From NCBI RefSeq assembly GCF_038002345.1, contig NZ_JBBOCJ010000001.1, forward strand, positions 1,054,001 through 1,118,000: a stretch of DNA of 64,000 bases, read 5' to 3'. Position numbers and translations under genes: made by a program. Below are positions 6,893 to 17,114 of the stretch, one piece after another; the first letter of the stretch is position 1, and every line of letters starts with the position of its first letter. Source of the stretch: Paenibacillus sp. FSL M7-0420. GTDB lineage: Bacteria > Bacillota > Bacilli > Paenibacillales > Paenibacillaceae. The notes beneath the pieces are model-generated. The model was not told the origin of the DNA. It saw only the letters and a list, made by a program, of their open reading frames with translations, and did no database searches.

Positions 6893-9334
6893 ATGGACTT
6901 CATCGCACATATTCGGGCTAAAGACGGTAAAATACAAACCGTAACAGAGCATTTAGAACAAGTCCAAACAGGCAGTGAACGTAATGGCAACAAAATCGGA
7001 GTGCCCTGTTTGGCGGGATTAGCTGGATTATTGCATGATCTCGGCAAAAACACTAACGGATTCAAAACTTACATACAACAGGCGGTAGCCCATCCCGAGG
7101 CTCCTCCCCGTAAGGGATCTGTGGATCATTCCACGGCTGGAGGAAGGCTGCTGTACCAACGTTATCATGAGCACGCTACCCAATTTCAGGACAAGCTCGC
7201 GGTAGAGTGGATAGCTAATTGTATTATTTCGCATCATCAAGGCTTAAGGGATTTCCTTGATCCGAAGGCTTCTTCTCCTTTTCTGGAGCGGGTGGCTGAT
7301 AAGACGGAGGGGATGGAAGAATATGAACAGGCGGTAGCGACTTTCTTCGAGGGACGTTCAGAAGAAGCATTCGATGCTTATTTCGCCAAGGCCAAGCTCG
7401 AAATGGAGCAAGCTCTGGAGATCATTGGCAAAGAAAAGTTGCCTCCAATAATCTCGTCGCTGCTGGTCAAGTATTTGTTCAGTTGCTTAATAGATGCCGA
7501 CCGCACGAATACACGGCTATTTGAAGAGGATCAAGAACCAGAGCCGGCTATAGACAATCAGGCTTTTTTTCGTCGAAGTTATGACAAGCTGATGGCAACG
7601 ATCCACTCCTTCGAGCAGGCGGAGGATGCAGATCATCCAATCAATCGGCTAAGAAGCGAGATGTCTGCTCAATGCAAGACTTATGCGTTACTGGAGTCAG
7701 GGATTCGTACCTTATCTATTCCCACCGGAGGTGGAAAAACTTTGGCAAGTCTGCGATATGCTCTCAAGCACGCGCTTGCCAAGCAGAAGGAACGAATTAT
7801 CTATATCGTGCCGTTCACGACCATTATTGAACAGAATGCCAAAGAGATCCGGGAGATTTTGCAGGAAGATGACATGATTTTGGAGCACCATTCTAACGTT
7901 ATTGAAGATATTAAGCCTGAAAGTGAAGAGTATAATGCCCACAAAGAAAAGATCAAACTGGCGAGAGATCATTGGGATCGGCCAATTATTTTCACCACCA
8001 TGGTACAGTTCTTGAATGTCTTCTATGCTAAAGGGACACGTAATGCACGCCGATTGCACCAGTTAGCGAATGCCGTACTCATATTCGATGAGGTGCAAGC
8101 GGTTCCTATTAAATGCATCTCCTTGTTCAATGCAGCTCTGAATTTCCTGAATACGCTTGGTCATTCCAGTATTTTGTTGTGCACGGCTACCCAGCCTGCA
8201 CTGAGCTATGTTAAAAACAAGCTCCATTTACCGCAGGAAGCGGAGATTATTGCTAATCTCAACCAGGTGGGCAAGAATTTCAAGCGTGTTGAGCTTGTGG
8301 ACCGTACAACCCCTCTGGGCTGGGATGCAGAAGAACTGGCAGACTTTGTAGATGGGAATTTGGAAGAAGTGAAAAGTGTTTTAGTCATTTTGAATACAAA
8401 ATCGGCTGTAAGGAAGCTGTTTACTGCTCTGCAGAGTAAGTTTTCCAGTGACAGTGATGTACTTCTATTCCACTTAAGCACTAATATGTGTGCTGCCCAT
8501 CGTAAAGCAAAGCTGGAAGAAGTGAAAGAAGCGCTTAAGAACAGTACCCTGGAGAATGGTAAAAAAGTGATTTGTGTCAGCACTCAACTGATTGAAGCTG
8601 GAGTAAACATTAGTTTTGAATGTGTAATTCGTTCCTTGGCCGGACTCGATTCAATTGCACAAGCAGCAGGAAGATGTAACCGTCATGGTAAAGATCCCAT
8701 TCGCAAGGTGTACATTATCCGCTCTGCTGACGAGACCTTAACTTCGCTGCCGGAAATTCGTATTGGTGCAGACAACACACAACGCGTACTGGTGGATTTC
8801 AATGAAAACCCAGTTTGCTTTGGGCATGATTTGTTATCTGCTGCGGCAATGCGAGTTTACTTTGAATATTACTATAAGCAGATCGAGAACGAATTGAATT
8901 ACTATATTCCTAAACTGGACAAGCATATGTTTGATCTGCTGAATAAGAACAAAGATTATCATGAATATTATAAAAAGAAACTTAACCAAAATCCCGAGAT
9001 TTTGAGCCGTCCTGCATTTGCCACGGCTGAACAACACTTTGAAGCTATATCCAATGCGACCACTGCTGTAATTGTCCCCTATAATGACGAGGCGCGTAAG
9101 CTGATATTGGATCTTAACGGCGACCTGGACATTTCAGAATTGGGTGAACTCCTACATAAATCACAGCAATATGTTGTTAATCTCTACGCTCCTGAATTAA
9201 AGAAGCTGGATAAGGCAGGGGATGTCTATCCCCTGTTTAATGGTAGTGTATTAGCTCTGCGGGAAACGGCCTATTCTCTGCTGTTTGGAATCGAGTCTAC
9301 AGGAGAAGGTGCATGGTCAGAGCTGATGATATGA
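6893..9334 (+). CDS. cas3: CRISPR-associated helicase/nuclease Cas3 (type I-C)
   Basis: Cas3 is the HD nuclease-helicase that Cascade recruits to degrade target DNA. The 813-residue protein has an N-terminal HD domain (H48-D49 in LLHDLGK, DHSTAGG near 79, SHHQG at 113-117). Its superfamily 2 helicase has Walker A PTGGGKT (277-283), motif II FDEVQ with DEVQ at 399-402, motif III CTATQ (430-434) and motif VI QAAGRCNRHG (590-599). Length and HD-helicase order are normal for the family. The ATG at 6893 follows AGGAGG about 6 nt upstream. A strong terminator after the stop (9340-9366) separates cas3 from cas5c, so it is probably transcribed on its own. All key residues are present, so the protein should be active. 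Confidence 0.96.
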   Translation: MDFIAHIRAKDGKIQTVTEHLEQVQTGSERNGNKIGVPCLAGLAGLLHDLGKNTNGFKTYIQQAVAHPEAPPRKGSVDHSTAGGRLLYQRYHEHATQFQDKLAVEWIANCIISHHQGLRDFLDPKASSPFLERVADKTEGMEEYEQAVATFFEGRSEEAFDAYFAKAKLEMEQALEIIGKEKLPPIISSLLVKYLFSCLIDADRTNTRLFEEDQEPEPAIDNQAFFRRSYDKLMATIHSFEQAEDADHPINRLRSEMSAQCKTYALLESGIRTLSIPTGGGKTLASLRYALKHALAKQKERIIYIVPFTTIIEQNAKEIREILQEDDMILEHHSNVIEDIKPESEEYNAHKEKIKLARDHWDRPIIFTTMVQFLNVFYAKGTRNARRLHQLANAVLIFDEVQAVPIKCISLFNAALNFLNTLGHSSILLCTATQPALSYVKNKLHLPQEAEIIANLNQVGKNFKRVELVDRTTPLGWDAEELADFVDGNLEEVKSVLVILNTKSAVRKLFTALQSKFSSDSDVLLFHLSTNMCAAHRKAKLEEVKEALKNSTLENGKKVICVSTQLIEAGVNISFECVIRSLAGLDSIAQAAGRCNRHGKDPIRKVYIIRSADETLTSLPEIRIGADNTQRVLVDFNENPVCFGHDLLSAAAMRVYFEYYYKQIENELNYYIPKLDKHMFDLLNKNKDYHEYYKKKLNQNPEILSRPAFATAEQHFEAISNATTAVIVPYNDEARKLILDLNGDLDISELGELLHKSQQYVVNLYAPELKKLDKAGDVYPLFNGSVLALRETAYSLLFGIESTGEGAWSELMI

Positions 9335-9339
9335 TAGAA

Positions 9340-9366
9340 GAAGAACCCGCCACCGGCGGGTTCTTC
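9340..9366 (+). terminator. Terminator between cas3 and cas5c
   Basis: An 11-bp perfect stem (GAAGAACCCGC / GCGGGTTCTTC) with a 5-nt loop follows the cas3 stop by five bases. Only a weak T-rich tail follows, so termination may be partial or partly serve the opposite strand. Confidence 0.7.
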
Positions 9367-9442
9367 TGTATTAAATGATGATTTATAATTTTCAATCCCC
9401 GCTATTTAGCGACAGGCTGAGTGTAGCATAAACCGAGCAGAA

Positions 9443-9481
9443 TTGACAATTGATTTGAGAATAATCATTGTATTATATTGG
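9443..9481 (+). promoter_or_regulatory. Possible promoter of the cas5c-cas2 operon
   Basis: The 180-bp gap after the cas3 terminator is AT-rich and contains TTGACA (9443-9448) and TATTAT (9471-9476), but their 22-bp spacing is too long for a standard sigma-A promoter. A separate promoter is expected here because of the upstream terminator. The exact boxes are uncertain. Confidence 0.3.
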
Positions 9482-9547
9482 TTCTTTATTTACAATATTC
9501 TCAGGGAATTAATTCTAAATAATGATATATAAGAAAGGAGGTTCATA

Positions 9548-10264
9548 ATGAGAAATCAAATTGAGTTTGAAGTGTATGGTAATTATGCCCTATTTACAGA
9601 CCCCCTGACTAAAATAGGAGGTGAGAAGTTTTCACTTCAAATTCCTACTTACCAAGCTTTGAAGGGGATTGTTGAGTCGATTTATTGGAAGCCTACCATA
9701 ATATGGTATATTGACGAAGTGAGGGTCATGAATCCCATTCAGACAGAGTCTAAGGGAATCCGGCCTATTGAGTACAGCGGCGGAAATACACTGGCATACT
9801 ATACATACTTAAAATCCCCGCGTTACCAGGTTAGAGCCCACTTTGAATTCAATCCTCACCGGAAAGACTTGATTCATGATCGTAACGAACACAAGCACCA
9901 CAACATTGCCAAGCGTTCTGTCCAGGCTGGAGGACGCAGAGATATCTTTCTGGGTACACGTGAATGTCAGGCCTATGTTGAGGCTTGCAAGTATGGTGAA
10001 GGTGAAGGTGACTATGACGATATCCCGGAGATTAATTTCGGCGTCATGGTTCACGGGATCAATTATCCGGATGAGACTGGGAGAAATCAACTGGAAACCC
10101 GGTTATGGCGTGCGAAGATGGAGTATGGGAAGATAGACTTTATCCGTCCTGAGGAGTGCCGAATGGTTCGCAAGACCGGCGAAGGGATTGCCAAGCCTTT
10201 TGGAAATGGCAATGTGCAGGCTGTTGATCAACTGTATACGGAATTGTTCGGAGAGGAGGAGTAG
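9548..10264 (+). CDS. cas5c: Cas5c (Cas5d) pre-crRNA endoribonuclease
   Basis: In type I-C systems Cas5 replaces Cas6: it cuts the pre-crRNA at the base of the repeat hairpin and stays in Cascade. The protein is 238 residues, the usual size. Residues Y46 (ESIYWKP), K116 and H117 (NEHKHHN) fall at the same numbers as the catalytic residues described for the Bacillus halodurans enzyme, so processing should be intact. The glycine-rich [15 protein letters not shown] segment is also family-typical. The ATG at 9548 follows AGGAGG. It is the first gene of the operon and ends one base before the cas8c ATG. Confidence 0.95.
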   Translation: MRNQIEFEVYGNYALFTDPLTKIGGEKFSLQIPTYQALKGIVESIYWKPTIIWYIDEVRVMNPIQTESKGIRPIEYSGGNTLAYYTYLKSPRYQVRAHFEFNPHRKDLIHDRNEHKHHNIAKRSVQAGGRRDIFLGTRECQAYVEACKYGEGEGDYDDIPEINFGVMVHGINYPDETGRNQLETRLWRAKMEYGKIDFIRPEECRMVRKTGEGIAKPFGNGNVQAVDQLYTELFGEEE

Positions 10265-10265
10265 C

Positions 10266-12203
10266 ATGACATGGCTTGCCAATTTACACAAGACGTACGA
10301 GCAGCATTCTCAAGTGATTGGACAATTTGAGAAGAAGAAGAACGGCCGGGAATATGCTCTGATTCCTGTCTCTCATACTACGCAGAGTGCTCATATTGAA
10401 GTGAATGTGAATTCAAACGGGGATTTCATCTCAGCCAAAGTAATAGATAAAAGTGAAGGTAGTACGATCATTCCTTGCACTGAAGCTTCTGCCAGCCGGA
10501 CAAGTGCACCGGTACCGCATGCTTTATTCGACAAGCTGGTCTATGTGGCCGGTGATTTCGAAGCTTATTGTGGAGAAGTGAAAGGGACACCATATGTCGA
10601 TTATATGAATCAATTGTCTTCCTGGTGTGAATCACCTTCGGCACATCCCAAGGTAAACAGTGTACGTGAGTATCTTGCGAAGGGGACGCTAATGACTGAT
10701 TTGATTGATGCCCATATTTTATGGAAAGATGAGTACGGACAGCTTCTGGATAAATGGAACACAGCGACAGAAGCATTATATGGAGAGAAACCGGGGATTT
10801 TTAAAGTCATTCCCTCTGACCAAAGTACAGCTTTTGTCCGCTTTGCTGTGATGATTCCTGGTGACCCGGAGCCGCGGCTATGGCGAGATACGACCGTACA
10901 GAATTCCTTTATTCAATTTAACGAGATGAATATGAAGGAACAAGAATTATGTTATATAACAGGTGAATATCTGCCGTACGCAGACAAGCATGTTTCACGA
11001 ATCCGTAATTCGGGTGACAAATCCAAGCTGATCTCAGCGAATGATACGAGCGGTTTTACGTTTCGCGGCAGGTTCCGGACCAGTCGGGAGGCAGCGGCAG
11101 TCAGCTATGACGTATCCCAGAAAGCTCACAACGCACTCAAATGGCTAATTGAACGCCAGGGAATTCCTATTGATAGCAAGGTATTTCTGGTATGGGGCAT
11201 AGACCAGCTGGATATACCTGCGCCATTTGCGGATACATTCACTTTGTACAATGATGATGAAGACGAAATGGTGGAAGCTCAGTCTGTGGGCGACCGCACG
11301 CATAAGGAATTCGCTAATCAGATTAAACGGGCAATTGGGGGATACCGCTATGACGGCGATTATAAATCGGATGTTATTATTATGACCCTTGATGCTGCAA
11401 CACCAGGCCGGATGTCGATTGTGTATTATCGCGATATGAACAAAGAGCTGTTCCTGAATCGTCTGGAGAATTGGCATTTGACCTGCGTCTGGCTCCATAG
11501 GTATAGAAAGGATGGAGATAAGTACATCCAGTTTACCGGTGCTCCAGCAACACGGGATATCGCTTTTGCAGCATATGGTCCACAAGCAGGTGATAAGCTG
11601 ATCAAAAGTCTTATGGAGCGGATGCTTCCGTCCATCATTGACGGACGTCCTATACCACGCGATATTGTGCGAAGTGCGGTTCATCGTGCTTCCAGTCCGG
11701 TATCCATGGATCACTGGGAATGGGAAAAAACGCTCAGTATCACATGTGCCTTAGTTAATAAAATGTACGAGAAGGAGAGGTTTGCTGTGAGTCTGGATAT
11801 CAATAACTCAAATCGTGACTATTTGTTTGGCAGAATGCTTGCGATTGCCGATGTGCTGGAGCGCAAAGCTTTGGGCAAAGAGGAGAAGCGTGCGACGAAT
11901 GCAGTACGTTACATGAATGCTTTTGCCCAGCATCCGGCCAGAACGTGGAATATCATACAGTCCAATCTTCAGCCTTACCAGGCACGTTCAGGAACCAGAG
12001 ATGGCTTCATCATTCATTGTACCCGTTTGTTGGATAAAGTCGGGTCTCAGCTACAGCCCAAAGATTATACGGACATTTCGTTAAGTGGTGTATACCTACT
12101 TGGTTATTACAGTCAACGCAATGATCTATATACAAGTAAAGCAGATAAGGAACTGAATGATGAATCGGAAGAAAAAATGAATGAACAGGGAGAGAACAAT
12201 TAA
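10266..12203 (+). CDS. cas8c: Cas8c, large subunit of type I-C Cascade
   Basis: Cas8c (Csd1) recognises the PAM and supports Cascade; in type I-C an internal start in its gene often also yields the small subunit Cas11. I chose the ATG at 10266, one base after the cas5c stop and preceded by GAGAGGAGGAG, giving 645 residues; an open frame continues upstream inside cas5c but lacks a suitable site. Recognition rests on size, position and family-like stretches near the start (WLANLHKTYEQ) and middle (DTSGFTFRGRF). A possible Cas11c start is the ATG at 11764, preceded within the gene by sequence encoding ITCALVNK, but this is tentative. Confidence 0.93.
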   Translation: MTWLANLHKTYEQHSQVIGQFEKKKNGREYALIPVSHTTQSAHIEVNVNSNGDFISAKVIDKSEGSTIIPCTEASASRTSAPVPHALFDKLVYVAGDFEAYCGEVKGTPYVDYMNQLSSWCESPSAHPKVNSVREYLAKGTLMTDLIDAHILWKDEYGQLLDKWNTATEALYGEKPGIFKVIPSDQSTAFVRFAVMIPGDPEPRLWRDTTVQNSFIQFNEMNMKEQELCYITGEYLPYADKHVSRIRNSGDKSKLISANDTSGFTFRGRFRTSREAAAVSYDVSQKAHNALKWLIERQGIPIDSKVFLVWGIDQLDIPAPFADTFTLYNDDEDEMVEAQSVGDRTHKEFANQIKRAIGGYRYDGDYKSDVIIMTLDAATPGRMSIVYYRDMNKELFLNRLENWHLTCVWLHRYRKDGDKYIQFTGAPATRDIAFAAYGPQAGDKLIKSLMERMLPSIIDGRPIPRDIVRSAVHRASSPVSMDHWEWEKTLSITCALVNKMYEKERFAVSLDINNSNRDYLFGRMLAIADVLERKALGKEEKRATNAVRYMNAFAQHPARTWNIIQSNLQPYQARSGTRDGFIIHCTRLLDKVGSQLQPKDYTDISLSGVYLLGYYSQRNDLYTSKADKELNDESEEKMNEQGENN

Positions 12204-13085
12204 ATGACTATACTTGATCACAAAATTGATTTTGCCGTGGTACTGTCTGTCCGTAACGCCAACCCTAATGGAGATCCTCTGAACGGTAATCGTCCCCGTC
12301 AGAATTATGCTGGGTATGGGGAAATATCTGATGTCTGCCTTAAACGTAAAATCCGCAATCGGTTGCAGGATATGGGGGAGTCGCTTCTTGTGCAGTCAGA
12401 CGAAAGACGTGGTGACTCCTTCCGCAGTATCAAAGAGCGGGTGGATGCCAATGCCGAAGTACAGGAGTTTGCCAAAGGAAAAAAAACCAATAATGAGCTC
12501 TATGCTCAGGCAGCCTGTAAGCAATGGTTCGATGTGCGCAGCTTTGGACAAGTATTCGCTTTTGGGGGAACGGATTCTGCAAGCAGTGTCTCAATTGGAG
12601 TACGGGGGCCTGTGTCTATTCATACTGCGGTCAGTATTGACCCCATCGACATATCAAGTATGCAGATTACAAAGAGTGTAAATGCTTCTACACCTAAGGA
12701 TGATCCGAATAAAAAAAGCTCGGACACTATGGGGATGAAGCATCGGGTGGATTTTGGAGTGTATGTATTCTATGGAAGCATTAACACGCAATTAGCGGAG
12801 AAGACCGGATTTGCTCATGAAGATGCAGATAAAATTAGACAGGCGCTCATTAGCTTGTTCGAGAACGATACTTCTTCTGCGCGTCCGGATGGGAGTATGG
12901 AAGTACATTCTGTGTACTGGTGGGAACACCAATCCAAGCTGGGACAGTACTCCTCTGCGAAGGTGCATCGTTCTCTGCAGATCAAGAAGAGGGAAGAAGT
13001 GGCTGATGCCAAAGCCTTTGCCGATTATGTATGCATAGTGGAGCCTTTGGAAGGCTTGGACGTTCAAGAGTATGCAGGTCTATAA
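12204..13085 (+). CDS. cas7c: Cas7c, Cascade backbone subunit
   Basis: Cas7 (Csd2) subunits polymerise along the crRNA to form the Cascade backbone. The 293-residue protein begins with the family-typical FAVVLSVRNANPNGDPLNGN segment, followed by R-rich RRP and KRKIRNR stretches that contact RNA. Its ATG directly follows the cas8c TAA, with GGGAGAG about 8 nt upstream. Its 3' end overlaps cas4 by 14 bp, so the operon is tightly coupled. Length fits the family (about 280-300). Confidence 0.96.
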   Translation: MTILDHKIDFAVVLSVRNANPNGDPLNGNRPRQNYAGYGEISDVCLKRKIRNRLQDMGESLLVQSDERRGDSFRSIKERVDANAEVQEFAKGKKTNNELYAQAACKQWFDVRSFGQVFAFGGTDSASSVSIGVRGPVSIHTAVSIDPIDISSMQITKSVNASTPKDDPNKKSSDTMGMKHRVDFGVYVFYGSINTQLAEKTGFAHEDADKIRQALISLFENDTSSARPDGSMEVHSVYWWEHQSKLGQYSSAKVHRSLQIKKREEVADAKAFADYVCIVEPLEGLDVQEYAGL

Positions 13086-13731
13086 CGAAGAGGATTATTT
13101 GCTGCTCTCGGGAATCCAGCATTTCAATTTCTGCAGAAGACAATGGGCTCTTATCCATATTGAGCAGCAATGGGAAGAGAATGTCCGCACACTGGAAGGA
13201 ACATACGTACATAGAATAGCGGATCAACCTTTTCTGCGGGAGAAAAGAGGAGACAAGCTGATTGTACGGGCAATGCCTGTGCAGTCCCAGGAATTGGGTA
13301 TAACAGGAATCTGTGATGTGGTTGAATTCGTGCATAATCTTGAGGGGGTTCCATTAGCGGGGGAGAGGGGATTATATCTTCCTTATCCTGTTGAATATAA
13401 ACGCGGAAAACCCAAGAAGGACGATTCGGATCGTTCCCAATTAATTGCTCAGCTAATGTGTCTGGAAGAAATGCTGGCTTGTGAGCTGTCCACCGGATAC
13501 CTGTATTATGATGAAATTAAACATCGTGTAGAAATTCAGGTGACCTCTGCTGATCGTGAACGTGTAAGAGAGGTGTTATTGGAAATGCATCGCTATTATG
13601 CGAGAAGCCATACTCCAAAAGTTAAGACAGGACCGCATTGCGAGAGTTGTTCGCTGAATCGGGTATGTTTACCGGAGATGCTTAAGCGAAGAAGCGTGTC
13701 CAGCTTTATTGAAAGCAGGTTAAACGAATGA
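13072..13731 (+). CDS. cas4: Cas4 adaptation exonuclease
   Basis: Cas4 trims and orients prespacers by their PAM before Cas1-Cas2 integrates them. The 219-residue protein has all four iron-sulfur cysteines (C21 in CRRQW, C190, C193, C199 in CESCSLNRVC) and the RecB-like nuclease residues H47, D82, E108 and K110 (VEYKRG) plus the QL motif near 123. It overlaps cas7c by 14 bp and cas1 by 4 bp. Nothing is missing, so PAM-selected spacer uptake is expected to be functional. Confidence 0.95.
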   Translation: MQVYNEEDYLLLSGIQHFNFCRRQWALIHIEQQWEENVRTLEGTYVHRIADQPFLREKRGDKLIVRAMPVQSQELGITGICDVVEFVHNLEGVPLAGERGLYLPYPVEYKRGKPKKDDSDRSQLIAQLMCLEEMLACELSTGYLYYDEIKHRVEIQVTSADRERVREVLLEMHRYYARSHTPKVKTGPHCESCSLNRVCLPEMLKRRSVSSFIESRLNE

Positions 13732-14759
13732 AAAAGCTGTTAAATACGCTATTTGTTACAACGCCGGACACCTATTTATCACTGGACGGCGAGAATATTG
13801 TAATCAAGCAAGAGGAGAGTGTTCTGGCGCGATATCCATTGCATAATTTGGAAGCAGTATGTACATTTGGTTATGCGGGCGTAAGTCCGGCTCTTATGGG
13901 AGCTTGTGCTGAACGTAATATTGGGCTGACCTTTATGACCCGCAATGGACGATTCCTTGCGCGGGTGATCGGGGAGAGCAGAGGAAATGTAGTACTGCGT
14001 AAGGAACAGTACAGAATTTCCGATGATCCAAGAAGAAGTGCGCTTATAGCAAGGAATCTAATCATAGGGAAGATCTATAACAGCAAATGGATTCTGGAAC
14101 GGGCCACACGTGATTATGCACTCCGAATGGACATTAAACGGATCAAGCAGGTGACAGCTTCTCTTACAGAGGCGATGCAGATCGTACGGGATGTAGAAGA
14201 TTTAGAGATTCTGCGGGGGCTGGAAGGTAATGCGGCAGTCCAGTACAATTCAGTCTTTGATGATCTCATTTTGCAGCAGAAGGAGCATTTTTTCTTTCAT
14301 GGCCGTAATCGGCGACCGCCGCTTGATAATGTCAATGCGTTGTTGTCTTTTGCGTATACCCTATTGTCTAACGATATGACATCAGCGCTGGAGGCTGTGG
14401 GACTGGATGCTTATGTTGGATTTCTTCATAGAGACCGCCCGGGAAGGGCCTCTCTTGCGCTGGACATGATGGAAGAACTTAGAAGCGTCCATGCGGACCG
14501 AATGGTCCTTTCATTGATTAACAAGAAACTGATTAATGCCAAAGGCTTCACGCGCAAGGAGAACGGTGCAGTCATTATGGATGACGATACAAGAAAGCTG
14601 GTCATCAAAGCATGGCAGGAAAAGAAACAAGAAAAGATTATGCATCCTTATCTGAATGAAAAAATCTCTTGGGGGTTGGTTCCTTATGCACAAGCGTTGC
14701 TTATGGCACGATATATCCGGGGAGATTTGGACGAGTATCCGCCATTTCTATGGAAGTAG
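13728..14759 (+). CDS. cas1: Cas1 integrase (type I-C)
   Basis: Cas1 inserts new spacers at the leader-repeat junction together with Cas2. The 343-residue protein keeps the metal-binding residues E166 (RGLEGNAA), H234 (GFLHRDRPGR) and D246 (ASLALDMMEE). The ATG overlaps the cas4 stop (ATGA). Length matches type I-C Cas1. With three leaders sharing one core block, a single Cas1-Cas2 could feed all three arrays. Confidence 0.97.
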   Translation: MKKLLNTLFVTTPDTYLSLDGENIVIKQEESVLARYPLHNLEAVCTFGYAGVSPALMGACAERNIGLTFMTRNGRFLARVIGESRGNVVLRKEQYRISDDPRRSALIARNLIIGKIYNSKWILERATRDYALRMDIKRIKQVTASLTEAMQIVRDVEDLEILRGLEGNAAVQYNSVFDDLILQQKEHFFFHGRNRRPPLDNVNALLSFAYTLLSNDMTSALEAVGLDAYVGFLHRDRPGRASLALDMMEELRSVHADRMVLSLINKKLINAKGFTRKENGAVIMDDDTRKLVIKAWQEKKQEKIMHPYLNEKISWGLVPYAQALLMARYIRGDLDEYPPFLWK

Positions 14760-14768
14760 GTGTTGTTC

Positions 14769-15059
14769 ATGTTGATTCTCGTTACTTATGATGTAAGCAC
14801 CTTAACTCCGGAAGGCAGAAAGCGTTTATCCAAAGTAGCTAAAAAATGTCTGGATTATGGTCAGCGTGTTCAAAATTCAGTATTTGAATGCATTCTTGAT
14901 TCCACTCAGTTTCGACGGTTGCAATTGGAGCTGGGAGAATTGATTGATGAAACTTCAGACAGTTTGCGTTTTTATAACTTGGGCGATAAGCATAAAACCA
15001 AGGTAGAGCATGTTGGAGTAAAAGCATCTTATGATATGGAAGGACCGTTAATTATTTAG
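14769..15059 (+). CDS. cas2: Cas2, spacer integration subunit
   Basis: Cas2 forms the dimeric core of the Cas1-Cas2 complex. The ATG at 14769 gives a 96-residue protein with D8 in LVTYDVS and the family-typical RVQNSVFECIL segment. A GTG at 14760 is in frame but lies too close to the cas1 stop, whereas AAGTAGG precedes the ATG by about 8 nt. The stop codon is immediately followed by the GTGCGAA arm of leader 3, so gene and leader abut with no gap. Confidence 0.95.
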   Translation: MLILVTYDVSTLTPEGRKRLSKVAKKCLDYGQRVQNSVFECILDSTQFRRLQLELGELIDETSDSLRFYNLGDKHKTKVEHVGVKASYDMEGPLII

Positions 15060-15239
15060 GTGCGAATGCCAAGCTCCCATGAAATCCCCGGGTCCTTCGC
15101 ACCTCGAAATTTGTCGAAACCCTAGCGAATTATTCATTTTTATAAAAAGTCAATCTTTAATTTATGCTATTATTAGATGATGAAGGCTGAACTGTAGCGA
15201 ATTATTCTCTCAATAATAATGATTGGCTATAATTCCGCA
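15060..15239 (+). promoter_or_regulatory. CRISPR array 3 leader
   Basis: This 180-bp leader starts with GTGCGAA directly after the cas2 stop, then the core shared with leaders 1 and 2, then TTCGCACCTC and TTTGTCGAAACCCTA. The array-proximal half differs: it lacks the CGGAAAA palindrome and instead has GAATTAT (15199-15205) and ATAATTC (15229-15235) as inverted arms next to the first repeat. Confidence 0.75.
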
Positions 15240-16894
15240 GTCGCACTCCGTATGGAGTGCGTGGATTGAAATTTGGATATTGGTCTCGAAGTTTATGCGA
15301 AAATCGTCGCACTCCGTATGGAGTGCGTGGATTGAAATATATGCGCTCGTCATTGCCCCGAGGGAGGAAGCCGTCGCACTCCGTATGGAGTGCGTGGATT
15401 GAAATCATAACGCATCTCCTTTGGATTGGCCATCATTCCCAGTCGCACTCCGTATGGAGTGCGTGGATTGAAATAATGCGTGACGCAGCATATAAGGTGC
15501 ATTATGTGTCGCACTCCGTATGGAGTGCGTGGATTGAAATTCTAATCTCGTCAGCCTCTTTTTTAAGCAGCCTGCGTCGCACTCCGTATGGAGTGCGTGG
15601 ATTGAAATTACGATTAATGCACCTTTTTTCAAAAAGTTTTCGTCGCACTCCGTATGGAGTGCGTGGATTGAAATATCACCATTATCACCTCCCGGATCAG
15701 CAAGCTCGGTCGCACTCCGTATGGAGTGCGTGGATTGAAATCTCGGCTGGGTTAGTCAGGAATCCCGGCTCAATGTCGCACTCCGTATGGAGTGCGTGGA
15801 TTGAAATTTTCTCTCCTTCAAGCACCTTATTGCACAGATCATGTCGCACTCCGTATGGAGTGCGTGGATTGAAATTGAGGTGACATGTCCAGCGTCTGGC
15901 CCAACTTCTTGTCGCACTCCGTATGGAGTGCGTGGATTGAAATACTCCATTTCCGTCAAAGTTAATGTCACGAATATGTCGCACTCCGTATGGAGTGCGT
16001 GGATTGAAATTTCAGCCTCACCTCCGTAGATATGGTGTATGTGGTCGCACTCCGTATGGAGTGCGTGGATTGAAATAAACACGGGAGTGCGCAGCATGTC
16101 AGACTTGGTCCGTCGCACTCCGTATGGAGTGCGTGGATTGAAATCGTACTTCTTCATAGTCGCTGCATTCCAATGCTTTGTCGCACTCCGTATGGAGTGC
16201 GTGGATTGAAATTGATCAGATTGCCTGGAATATACAACCAGACAACGTCGCACTCCGTATGGAGTGCGTGGATTGAAATTGCAGGAACACTGGCAAGTTC
16301 AACCGTGATAACTTCGTCGCACTCCGTATGGAGTGCGTGGATTGAAATCAAAAGGAAATGTCCAATGTTACCGCGCAGAAGGTCGTCGCACTCCGTATGG
16401 AGTGCGTGGATTGAAATCGGTAAGAGTCCGGATCCGTGGACCACCGTTCCCATGTCGCACTCTGTATGGAGTGCGTGGATTGAAATTCATCTATGATGAT
16501 CGGATGCAGCAGGCCGCGTGCCGTCGCACTCCGTATGGAGTGCGTGGATTGAATGCCAGCTCCAAGTATAGTGTGCGGTCCTGCGGGATCGTCGCACTCC
16601 GTATGGAGTGTGTGGATTGAAATTGGACCTTGTCGGCCTGGACCCGCTCCTGACCGAAGTCGCATTCCGTATGGAGTGTGTGGATTGAAATTAAGAAAGA
16701 TTCAGAAGGCTCTACAAAGGGCTGAGGGTCGCACTCCGTATGGAGTGTGTGGATTGAAATCTGACGGATTCGGGGGAGCGACGGGATAGCCGGTGTCGCA
16801 CTCCGTATGGAGTGCGTGGATTCAAAATTTATGTCTATGTGTATGAAGATATCGGATTTGACGTCGCTCCTTACGTATCGGCGTGGATTGAAAT
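15240..16894 (+). CRISPR. CRISPR array 3, type I-C, 25 repeats and 24 spacers
   Basis: The repeat is 33 nt, with stem GCACTCC/GGAGTGC (7 bp) and loop GTAT, then GTGGATTGAAAT. Starts are 15240, 15306, 15373, 15442, 15508, 15576, 15642, 15709, 15775, 15843, 15911, 15978, 16044, 16112, 16180, 16247, 16316, 16385, 16454, 16523, 16591, 16659, 16728, 16795 and 16863. Copies 1-18 are uniform; copies 19-25 carry substitutions or small indels, and the last (16863-16894) has lost much of its stem. It directly follows cas2, the usual place for an active type I-C array. Confidence 0.97.
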
Positions 16895-17114
16895 AAAACA
16901 CTGATTCCAATGGAAGATTACAGACAGACGTGTCACGCCTCATAACACCCTTAAACAAGTCACTTCCCAATCGAATGCTAGAATCAAAATGATTTCTTTA
17001 CTTCATCTACCCCACAAGTACATATCCCACAAGTGAGTATCCGACCCGGACCCTGGCATGTTAAAATAGGAGAAATGTGTACATCCTAGTGTGAATTTAA
17101 TCGGGGGGCAACAG

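Noticed and set aside
15202..16970. Long frames in array 3 with ISIHALHTECD or HSVWSAWIEI motifs
   Set aside because: Translations of the 33-nt repeats, which keep frame more easily.
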